Part shown: positions 43,216 through 49,852 of the stretch, in pieces
How the letters are laid out: the number at the start of each line of letters is the position of its first letter
Position numbering within the stretch: position 1 is the stretch's first letter
Assembly (NCBI RefSeq): GCF_016859125.1
Contig: NZ_CP069338.1
Location: 1,860,001-1,924,000, forward strand
Source: Archangium violaceum
GTDB taxonomy: Bacteria; Myxococcota; Myxococcia; Myxococcales; Myxococcaceae
DNA length: 64,000 bases
Reading direction: 5' to 3'
The notes under the pieces: generated by a model
Told to the model about the DNA's origin: nothing
What the model saw: the letters and a program-made list of their open reading frames with translations, nothing else
The model's database searches: none
Made by a program: the position numbers and the translations under genes

Positions 43216-44007
43216 GTGCGAATTCTGCTCTGCAACGACGATGGGTTCCAGGCCGAAGGACTGCGGACGCTGGCTTCCGAACTGGCCACGCGCGGACACG
43301 ACGTCACGATTGTCGCGCCGAACGCGGAGCGCAGTGGCCAGTCGCATGCCATGACATTCTTCGAGCCGCTGATGGTCCGGCGCATCGCGCATCAGCTCTA
43401 TGCCGTCCATGGCACTCCGGCGGACAGTGCTTTCATCGGCCTGCGGGGAGTGCTCGGGAGCAATCCGCCCGACCTGTTCATCGCCGGCATCAACCATGGT
43501 TTGAACGTGGGCATCGATGTCAACTATAGCGGCACCATCGGTGCGGCGACCGAGGCCGCGCTCCTCGGCTTCCGGGCCATTGCTGTCTCGATGGATGTCG
43601 ATCCCTTCAAGGGCAGGCCCGACGAACGCTCCAGCGCCTTCCAGCGAACCGCCCGGCTCACGGCGGAGCTGCTCGAGCACCTGCACCTGCTCGACTGGGC
43701 TCCACAGGAGCTGCTCAGCCTCAATCACCCGGGTCACGAGCCCAGAGGAGTCGTCGCCGCCAGTTGCCGTCCCGACTGCATCTACGTTCCCCATCTGGAG
43801 CACCTCGCCTCACGGATGCACTCCCGGGAGGATCTGCAGGTCTACGTCATTGGTGGCACCACACGGGCCCCCCCTCGGGCAGGAGAGCACGACGTCGCGG
43901 CGCTCCAGGCGGGCTATGCAACGCTGTCCTTCCTCCAGACCCACCAGGGCAACACCTCGGGTACGAACCGGTTGCAACCCCTCCTGGAAAAGCTACCCGG
44001 CCCGTGA
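43216..44007 (+). CDS. surE: SurE-type 5'/3'-nucleotidase (survival protein E family)
   Basis: 263 residues from a GTG at 43216, with AAGAGG five bases upstream; a TTG at 43186 is also in frame. The start RILLCNDDG is the family signature with the metal-binding Asp-Asp. Also present are APNAERSGQSHAMTF and GINHGLNVGIDVNYSGTIGAATEAALLG with the catalytic Asn and Ser residues. SurE hydrolyses nucleoside monophosphates and short polyphosphates. It is the only plus-strand gene inside the cluster, ending six bases from the glycosidase gene. A role in dephosphorylating cluster intermediates is plausible but unproven. Confidence 0.9.
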   Translation: MRILLCNDDGFQAEGLRTLASELATRGHDVTIVAPNAERSGQSHAMTFFEPLMVRRIAHQLYAVHGTPADSAFIGLRGVLGSNPPDLFIAGINHGLNVGIDVNYSGTIGAATEAALLGFRAIAVSMDVDPFKGRPDERSSAFQRTARLTAELLEHLHLLDWAPQELLSLNHPGHEPRGVVAASCRPDCIYVPHLEHLASRMHSREDLQVYVIGGTTRAPPRAGEHDVAALQAGYATLSFLQTHQGNTSGTNRLQPLLEKLPGP

Positions 44008-44013
44008 AGCCGC

Positions 44014-44478
44014 CTAGAGCCCCAGGCGCTCCAGCGCGGTTCGCAACGGGGGGATGAGGTCCTCTCCGGGCTTGTAGTAGATGCTCGTCACGTTCGTGAC
44101 GGTGTGGAGACCCCGAACGAGGAAGGCGTATTCCCTTCCCTCCTCCAACAGGAGGATGACGGGCTTGCGCATCGCGGAGGCCCAACCCAGTTCCACGTGC
44201 GTGCCAGGTGAGGGCGGAGCACCTGGGAAGGCCACGAACGCATCCGAGGATTGGATTTCCTCGAAGTCGAGCCGGGTGCAGTCCTCGGGCTTCAAGAACT
44301 CGCGCCCCCAGGCCTCGCGGCGGTGGGCGTTGAAGACGCGCAAGCCCCGCTGCTCGAAGAAGTTGATGAGGCTCTGGAAGCGTGCCTGGTCCGCCGCCCG
44401 CATCTCTCCCGTTTCGGCGGAGACGAGGGACTTGAAGGGACCACCCAGGAAGACGGAGCGTTGAGAAGGAGTCGTCAT
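44014..44478 (-). CDS. bcmB: Hydroxymethyl-CMP N-glycosidase, nucleoside 2-deoxyribosyltransferase fold (BcmB/MilB-like)
   Basis: 154 residues from the ATG at 44478, which overlaps the methyltransferase stop (ATGA). It begins VFLGGPFKSLV and has DFEEIQSSDAFVAFPG (Asp of the nucleotide site) and GTHVELGWASAM, whose Glu is the catalytic nucleophile of the deoxyribosyltransferase/MilB group. MilB-type enzymes hydrolyse the N-glycosidic bond of CMP and 5-hydroxymethyl-CMP. With the CMP hydroxymethylase two genes upstream, it would release 5-hydroxymethylcytosine, the second step of bacimethrin synthesis. Intact. Confidence 0.75.
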   Translation of the reverse strand: MTTPSQRSVFLGGPFKSLVSAETGEMRAADQARFQSLINFFEQRGLRVFNAHRREAWGREFLKPEDCTRLDFEEIQSSDAFVAFPGAPPSPGTHVELGWASAMRKPVILLLEEGREYAFLVRGLHTVTNVTSIYYKPGEDLIPPLRTALERLGL

Positions 44479-45230
44479 TTGATGGCTCGGAAGATGACAA
44501 AGGGAGGAGTCGTTCTCTCGTTCTGCCATTTGTCGACACCGGCTGCGCCAAATGGCTGGAGCTCTTGCGGCGAGAAGCTGGAGAGCGTGGGCTCGAAGAT
44601 CTCCACGTTCTGGAAGCCGGCGTCCCGCAGCGCGTTCAGGTACATCTTCTTCGGCCAGTGGGTATCCCGCAGGACGAGCTCCTGGCCACCCGGTACGCGC
44701 AGCAACACCTCACGTGGCTCGCCATACCCGTACTTCCGACCCGGCTCTCCGTTGCGGAAGGTGGAGAATTGAACCCCCGTGGTGTCCGGGTTGGTATCCA
44801 GGATGGCGTAGGCCGCCCCTGGCTTCAGGGCGCGGTAGACCTCGCGGATGATGTTGCGGATGCGGTCCTCGGAGGGGATGTTGATGAAGACGTAACAGGT
44901 CATCGCGCCGTCGACGCTCGCGTCCCCGACCCGACCGGCGAGCGTATCGTCGATCTGGAGGTACTCCACCAGAGGGTGCGGGCGCCTGATCCGCGCGATC
45001 TCCAGCATGGGCCCCGAGTTGTCGACGGCGAGCACCCGCTTGCCGAAGGTCTTCGCCACCCGCTCCGAGACCTTGCCGGGACCACAGCCGTAGTCCAGCA
45101 GGACCATGGGGTCCGGGCGTTCGAGCCGCAATACCTTGAAGATCGTGCTGTAGCCCAGAACCTGCTCGGGCAGGTCATCGTAGTCGTCGAACCCCTTGCA
45201 GACAGCCGGATCGCTCCAGGATGTACTCAA
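44475..45230 (-). CDS. bcmC: SAM-dependent methyltransferase, probable O-methylase of the antivitamin pathway (BcmC-like)
   Basis: 251 residues from a TTG at 45230 that overlaps the stop of the upstream gene (TTGA) and follows AGGTGAG. Motif I is LLDYGCGPGKVSERVAK, followed by LAVDNSGPMLEIAR and CYVFINIPSEDRIRNIIREVY. A C-terminal lid region includes GYGEPREVLLRVPGG. The class I fold is clear. The position between a CMP hydroxymethylase and a glycosidase indicates methylation of the C2 oxygen of 5-hydroxymethylcytosine to give bacimethrin. Substrate assignment is by context; the sequence alone does not prove it. Confidence 0.72.
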   Translation of the reverse strand: MSTSWSDPAVCKGFDDYDDLPEQVLGYSTIFKVLRLERPDPMVLLDYGCGPGKVSERVAKTFGKRVLAVDNSGPMLEIARIRRPHPLVEYLQIDDTLAGRVGDASVDGAMTCYVFINIPSEDRIRNIIREVYRALKPGAAYAILDTNPDTTGVQFSTFRNGEPGRKYGYGEPREVLLRVPGGQELVLRDTHWPKKMYLNALRDAGFQNVEIFEPTLSSFSPQELQPFGAAGVDKWQNERTTPPFVIFRAIK

Positions 45231-46228
45231 GATTTCTCACCTTTGGACGAGAGGAGTGGGCTCCAGCGGGTCACGACCATCCGCTGGTAGAGTGGAAGCA
45301 AACAGTCGAGGAATCTCGGGTCGATACGCCCCTCATGGTGGATCTGCCGGTAGACCTCGAGGAGCGCGAGAACCTGTTGCCAGTAGGAGGGCAATCCGGT
45401 CTGCGCCAGGCTGGCGCTGGTGAACCGGTGGCGGCCGTGCCGCAGTTCCTGCTCGTAGCGCAGCACACTGCGCACGAACGCCCAGTTGTCTCCCTCCGGC
45501 ATCGCCGGCATCGTCCGCGAGACTTCGGCTGCCGGTGGCGCCGCGGACAACAGCCGTTCCACGGCGGGGATGTCGGGCTCGTAGATGTGGAACGAGCCGA
45601 CATAGTGGAAGTACGACCCCAGCTTCAGGCCCAGCTGGCTGGCCATCATCTCCTGCAGGAAGGTGAAGGAAAAGACGTCACTCACCATGCCGCGGTAGGC
45701 GTCGTTGGCTCGCATGTAGGCGGCCGCATGGAGCCGCCCCTCACGCGCGAAGAACTGCAGACCCAGGGTACACGACACATCGATGTTGTCCTGGATGAGC
45801 GACTCGTGGGCATCGTATATCTGGAGCACGGCCCGTTTGGTGCTCGGGTCCTCCTTCAACAATTCCACCGCGCGCTCCCACTGGTTGATGGCCGCGGCCC
45901 CGAAGTGGAAGAGCTTCACGCCGTAGGCGGTCCCCGTCAGCGTCCTGCCATCCATGGAGTATTTGCGGATGCTCGGCGCGTAGTAGCTGATCTGCTCCAG
46001 GTCGGCCTGGCCAGAGAGGTACCAGAGAGCCTCGGCGAAATTGAAGATGATGTTCGTCTTCCTCTCCGGCGAGCAGGAGAGGCGTGCCAGGGGGTTGATG
46101 AGCTCGAAGCAGAACCCGAGGTTCTCACGGCTCGCGAACCCACGCGGCGCCACGCGGAATTGGGGGGATTCGTAGATCCAGCGAAGACCGTGAAGATAGG
46201 CCCCATCGAAGGTGTTGAATCTCAGCAT
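45227..46228 (-). CDS. bcmA: Thymidylate-synthase-fold CMP hydroxymethylase (BcmA/MilA-like)
   Basis: 333 residues from the ATG at 46228, with GGAGAGGAGG 11 bases upstream; a GTG at 46261 overlaps the thiaminase stop and may be used instead. The thymidylate-synthase signs are IIFNFAEALWYLSGQ, the catalytic Cys in NIDVSCTLGLQFF, MRANDAYRG (phosphate Arg and the motif R-x-x-D) and HYVGSFHIYEPD. At the site of the base-recognising Asn of thymidylate synthase (G-x-P-F-N) it has GMVSD, an Asp, as in enzymes acting on cytosine. MilA/BcmA enzymes convert CMP to 5-hydroxymethyl-CMP with methylene-THF. There is no sign of a phage context. Confidence 0.85.
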   Translation of the reverse strand: MLRFNTFDGAYLHGLRWIYESPQFRVAPRGFASRENLGFCFELINPLARLSCSPERKTNIIFNFAEALWYLSGQADLEQISYYAPSIRKYSMDGRTLTGTAYGVKLFHFGAAAINQWERAVELLKEDPSTKRAVLQIYDAHESLIQDNIDVSCTLGLQFFAREGRLHAAAYMRANDAYRGMVSDVFSFTFLQEMMASQLGLKLGSYFHYVGSFHIYEPDIPAVERLLSAAPPAAEVSRTMPAMPEGDNWAFVRSVLRYEQELRHGRHRFTSASLAQTGLPSYWQQVLALLEVYRQIHHEGRIDPRFLDCLLPLYQRMVVTRWSPLLSSKGEKS

Positions 46229-46257
46229 TGTCGAAGCACCCTCCTCTCCACGGACGC

Positions 46258-47499
46258 TCACGTGTCACTGGTTATCGACGTCAGGATGTCGTCGCGCATC
46301 TGCTGGCGGATGTTCAACAGGCCGGAGTTGGGGAAGGGCGCGCCCTGCCGCGTCTCCATGTCCAGGGTGGGGTAGAACGGATCGGCCTGGACCTTTGGCG
46401 CGCTGTAGGCGTCGAGCGTCGCGGGAAGGAGATAGCGCGGTACGCGCGAGCCTTCGGGGGCATCCTCGCTCATCAGGAGCCATTCAAAGGTGCTCGCCCG
46501 GCTCATGTAATCGACGAACGACAGCGCCGCCTCCGCACACCTGTACGTGCAACGAACGCTCAGGAAGTACGCGTCGGTGAACAGGATGGGATGGGACCCC
46601 TCCGCCAGGGGAGCGGATGAAATCTTGAGACTGGAAGCATCCTGCCCCGCCGGCAGGTTCTTGAGGATGACGTGCAGGCGCTCCGAATAACCCAGGGTGG
46701 CATCGACCTGACCTGTCGCGAAGAGGATGGCGGGCAGATCGAAGTTCTCCTCGAGCGCATACGTCCCGTCGATGCAGGGGTTGCTCCCGGAGGACTCGCA
46801 GCTCTGCACGAAGTCCCGCATCGACTGGAGCGCGGCCTGGTCATAGCTCGCCGTGGTGACGGCGGAGGCGACGTTGGCCCCGCCATTGCGGTCCGCCCAG
46901 GCATCGAGGTACAGCGCGGGCAGGTTCCAACTGCCGAGCATGTTCGTGGCCATGTCGGGCACGGGCGAATTGATGGCCGTCAACGCTTGTCGCAGAGCAC
47001 TCTCGGTCCGAGCCTGACGCACGGACTCGTCACGAGAGATGATGAAGTGCCCGCAGAGCCAGTGGGGAATACCGTAGGTCGACTGCTGCTGACGGGAAGC
47101 AGCCAGCCCCGCCGGATGGAAATTGACGTTCCGGGGCAGCCGCGGCCAGGGGCGGACCGCGTTCTGCGCCACCAACTCACCCAGGATGACGGTGTCCGTC
47201 TCGATGACATCGTATCCGCACTCCCCTTCGCCCTTCAGGGAGCGTGCGAGGGCCTCTGGATCATAGAAGTCATCCGAGAAACAGCTCGGATTGACGACCA
47301 GATCAATATCCGGATGCTCCTGCTCGAACTCGGCTTCGATGCGCGCCGCCATGGCCTTGAACTGATCTCCAGCGGCATCGGGAATATATGGATAGAGCGG
47401 AACCCTGAGCCGGGTCTTCGCCTGACCCGGGCCAGGACAGCCCAACAGGAAGATCAGGACCACGCCAGAGATGAAGCCCCATTTCATTGTCATCTTCAT
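46258..47499 (-). CDS. bcmE: Thiaminase I with lipoprotein signal (BcmE-like)
   Basis: 413 residues from the ATG at 47499 (other starts at 47493 and 47487). The signal is FISGVVLIFLLGCPGPG, with a lipobox ending LLGC, so it is predicted to be lipid-anchored. The mature protein has the periplasmic-binding-protein-like fold of thiaminase I: LRVPLYPYIPDAAG, YDVIETDTVILGELV, and YGIPHWLCGHFII whose Cys aligns with the catalytic Cys of Paenibacillus thiaminase I; GYSERLHVIL carries the Glu of the active site. The enzyme displaces the thiazole of thiamin with a nucleophile. First gene of the four-gene operon; its stop overlaps the possible GTG start of the next gene. Lower G+C than the window average. 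Confidence 0.85.
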   Translation of the reverse strand: MKMTMKWGFISGVVLIFLLGCPGPGQAKTRLRVPLYPYIPDAAGDQFKAMAARIEAEFEQEHPDIDLVVNPSCFSDDFYDPEALARSLKGEGECGYDVIETDTVILGELVAQNAVRPWPRLPRNVNFHPAGLAASRQQQSTYGIPHWLCGHFIISRDESVRQARTESALRQALTAINSPVPDMATNMLGSWNLPALYLDAWADRNGGANVASAVTTASYDQAALQSMRDFVQSCESSGSNPCIDGTYALEENFDLPAILFATGQVDATLGYSERLHVILKNLPAGQDASSLKISSAPLAEGSHPILFTDAYFLSVRCTYRCAEAALSFVDYMSRASTFEWLLMSEDAPEGSRVPRYLLPATLDAYSAPKVQADPFYPTLDMETRQGAPFPNSGLLNIRQQMRDDILTSITSDT

Positions 47500-48151
47500 A
47501 AAGTGGCACCAAAAACATTCCATGCTACCGAAGCAGACAGCGCATGGCGGCAACATCTGTCTGTTCTGAAGACAGCCGGACCGGGAGACCGAGGGGAAAG
47601 CGCAGGTGGGCGTAAGAGTTGGAACGAACTGAACGGGACATCACGTGCGGCGTTTGCCTGTAACATACACGATGCACAACCCGCAGCCCTGGAAATGTCA
47701 CACTTTCAGGAATTATTCCCAAGCGCAGGAGCGGCGTTCTGGGAGAGATGGCACCAGGAACGTGATTTTTCGACAGGAATGGCAATGTAAGTGCTTTCAC
47801 ATATACGTCAGACAGCCTCTCACCGGGGCTGTGTGAGCTGAGCTGGCGCCCCAGGCCGAGTCGCTGCCGGCCCACTTCCGCGGCCCGTGCCTCGACAACC
47901 GCGGGTTCGGAGCAGGTCAGTCTCCCGATGGGGAACTGAGCGTCGAGCGCATGGTGGAGGACCTGCTCGCGCGGATGGACGCACAGGGCAGGCGGAGCGC
48001 GCGCGTGGTGGGCATTCGTTGGCGCGACTCGCGGAGCTGTTGGACCACGCTCGCGGCGGGCAATCCCGGGTGCCCGCTCCGTCGAGCGCTCCGACGGCTC
48101 CCACGCGTCACAGTGCACCTGAACGGCGCGGGAGCCTCCTGACCGCGGGGC
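47500..48151. other. Long noncoding gap upstream of the antivitamin operon
   Basis: 652 bases between the thiaminase I start and the end of dapD. The part near the thiaminase (47500-47820) is relatively A/T-rich and should contain the operon promoter. The rest returns to high G+C; its plus strand carries an open stretch (near 47940-48110, with RMVEDLLARMDAQGRRSARVV and, in another frame, LARLAELLDHARGG) that looks like a decayed gene. No TPP-riboswitch core was found on the minus strand. Confidence 0.45.
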
Positions 48152-48976
48152 CTACACCGGCACGGCGAAGTCGCGCAGCGCCGCGTTGAGGCTCGTCTTC
48201 TTGTCCGTGCTCTCCTTGCGCTGCCCGATGATGAGCGCGCACGGCACCATGTAGCGGCCCGCGGGGAACTGCTTCTCCTTCATCCCCGGAATCACCACGC
48301 TGCGCGCCGGCACCCGTCCCTTGTAGACCTTCTCCTCGGGGCCCGTCACATCGATGATGGGCGTGGACGCCGTCAGCACCACGTTCGCGCCCAGCACCGC
48401 CTCCTCCTCCACCACCACGCCCTCCACCACGATGCAGCGGCTGCCGATGAAGGCCCTGTCCTCGATGATGACCGGCGAGGCCGTGGGTGGCTCCAGCACT
48501 CCGCCCAGACCCACGCCACCCGACAGGTGCACGTCGCGGCCCACCTGCGCGCAGCTACCCACCGTGGCCCACGTGTCCACCATCGTCCCCGCCCCCACCC
48601 GCGCGCCGATGTTCACGTAGCCGGGCATCACCACCGCCCCACGCTCGACGAACGCCCCGTAGCGAACCACTCCCGGCGGCACCACCCGCACGCCCGCCGC
48701 CTCCAGCCCCTTCTTCAATGGAATCTTGTCGAAGAACTCGAAGGGCTCCACCTCCATCACCTTCATGTCGGAGATGGCGAAGAACAGGAGGATGGCCTCC
48801 TTCACCCAGGCATTCACCTTCCAGCCCTCGGGCCCCTTCTCCGCGACCCGCACCTCGCCCGAGTCCAGCAGCGCCAGCGTCTCGCGCACCGCCGCCACGT
48901 ACTCCGCTTCCTTCAGCTTCGCCCGGTCCGCGAATGCCGCGGACACCTTCTGGGAAAGACTTTCAATGGAGGACAT
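48152..48976 (-). CDS. dapD: Tetrahydrodipicolinate N-succinyltransferase
   Basis: 274 residues from the ATG at 48976. Left-handed beta-helix hexapeptide repeats are obvious (GAVVMPGYVNIGARVGAGT, SCAQVGRDVHLSGGVGLGGV, then AVLGANVVL). It is a normal-length DapD and the end has ALIIGQRKESTDKKTSLNAAL. The enzyme adds a succinyl group in the DAP/lysine pathway. Its partner dapE is 10 kb away on the same strand, beyond the thiamin/antivitamin cluster. Confidence 0.93.
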   Translation of the reverse strand: MSSIESLSQKVSAAFADRAKLKEAEYVAAVRETLALLDSGEVRVAEKGPEGWKVNAWVKEAILLFFAISDMKVMEVEPFEFFDKIPLKKGLEAAGVRVVPPGVVRYGAFVERGAVVMPGYVNIGARVGAGTMVDTWATVGSCAQVGRDVHLSGGVGLGGVLEPPTASPVIIEDRAFIGSRCIVVEGVVVEEEAVLGANVVLTASTPIIDVTGPEEKVYKGRVPARSVVIPGMKEKQFPAGRYMVPCALIIGQRKESTDKKTSLNAALRDFAVPV

Positions 48977-49018
48977 GGCCGCTCCTTCAAGCACGAAACG
49001 CCGCCCGGCGCACCATCC

Positions 49019-49351
49019 TCATGCGGACACGTGCCGCGCCGCCTCCAGTTTCGTGGCGGGGGGCTCCGCCAACGGATAGGTGGCCGTGACGAGCTCCGCG
49101 TGCTTCCGGCCCGCCTCGGGCTCCAGGACCTCGCGCTTCCGCCCCGCCACGTGCACGCCCTTGCCCGTCACCCGCGCCACTCGGGCCAGGGGCACCGCCC
49201 ATAACTTGCGCGAGAAGCGCCGGCGCACGAACAGCACCGTCTCCCCGACGCAGTCCACCCGCCCCAGCACCTTCCCGTCCTGGTCCAACACCTTCATCCA
49301 GTGCTGGATGGACTTCCGTTCGAAAGGGGACTCCAACCACTCCACGGCCAT
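49019..49351 (-). CDS. Small conserved protein, PRC-barrel-like core
   Basis: 110 residues. The region LDQDGKVLGRVDCVGETVLFVRR followed by LWAVPLARVARVTGKGVHV looks like a short PRC-barrel-type beta unit (residues ~20-65). The tail is charged. It starts 375 bases after the PLP gene region and is followed 42 bases later by dapD on the same strand. No catalytic residues are seen. Similar strand spacing occurs in the protein at 58561. Function unknown. Confidence 0.55.
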   Translation of the reverse strand: MAVEWLESPFERKSIQHWMKVLDQDGKVLGRVDCVGETVLFVRRRFSRKLWAVPLARVARVTGKGVHVAGRKREVLEPEAGRKHAELVTATYPLAEPPATKLEAARHVSA

Positions 49352-49447
49352 GGCCTCACCTCCACTCGCACAAGGTGGGGCCCGGGCCTTCCTCTGGGGA
49401 GAATGGGCGCCGGGAGCCAGGCCCCCGGCCGCCCGCCTGTCCGGGGG

Positions 49448-49702
49448 TTACGAACCGGGCGGGTTGGAGGAGCCGCCCACGGCCTTGGACACCGCCTCCA
49501 GGATTTGCTGCTCGGTGGGGAAGGCGAGCGACTCCTTCTTCACCACCGGCCTGCCGTCCACTTCCACGATGAAGCTGCCGGACGGACCGACCTTCAACTC
49601 CGCATCCAGGTTCAGCTCCTTCTTCAGCACGGCCGCCGCACGGGCGGCCCGAGGCTTGTAGCCTCAAGCATTGCAGAACAGGATGGTGATACGAGCGGCC
49701 AT
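49448..49702 (-). CDS. SelW/Rdx-family selenoprotein with in-frame UGA
   Basis: 84 residues if TGA at 49664-49666 is read as selenocysteine. From the ATG at 49702 the frame is MAARITILFCNA-U-GYKPRAARAA, then VLKKELNLDAELKVGPSGSF and IVEVDGRPVVKKESLAFPTEQ to a TAA at 49448-49450. This gives the CxxU redox motif and the GYKPRA segment of SelW/SelT/SelH (Rdx) proteins. Without recoding only a 60-residue stub from a GTG at 49630 remains, lacking the redox site. A strong hairpin follows the UGA. Rdx proteins are small thioredoxin-like redox proteins of the cytosol. Confidence 0.8.
49631..49649 (-). promoter_or_regulatory. Putative bacterial SECIS hairpin
   Basis: On the minus strand, the RNA GGCCGCC CGUGC GGCGGCC forms a perfect 7-bp stem with a 5-base loop. 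The stem begins 15 bases and the loop 22 bases after the in-frame UGA, and the second loop base is G. These are the published features of a bacterial SECIS, which binds SelB for selenocysteine insertion. High G+C makes chance stems common, so this supports but does not prove the recoding. Confidence 0.65.
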
Positions 49703-49852
49703 GAGAGGCCTCCTGCGTGATGGGGCGCGGGGTTGCGCCTCCAGTGAGAAGGATAGCCGTCCCGCCCTCCGAGGTGAGGGGAGCCGAGAGGAGCGCCCTG
49801 CCTGCTCGGCTCTTGAATCCATGGACCGCATTCTAGGAAGTTCCGCTCCCCC

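Noticed and set aside
45227-46228. Ordinary thymidylate synthase (thyA)
   Set aside because: The Asn that selects uracil is Asp, and the gene is in an operon with an N-glycosidase, a methyltransferase and thiaminase I.
46258-47499. Generic ABC solute-binding lipoprotein
   Set aside because: The fold is similar, but the catalytic Cys and Glu of thiaminase I are kept and no permease or ATPase gene is in its operon.
47645-47836. Short plus-strand open frame upstream of the thiaminase gene
   Set aside because: No RBS, no domain and an odd composition; it lies where the operon promoter is expected.
49664-49666. In-frame stop as a nonsense mutation in the SelW-like gene
   Set aside because: The stop falls exactly at the CxxU position and is followed by a SECIS-like hairpin; no other lesion is present. 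Recoding is the simpler explanation, though it still needs the sel genes elsewhere.
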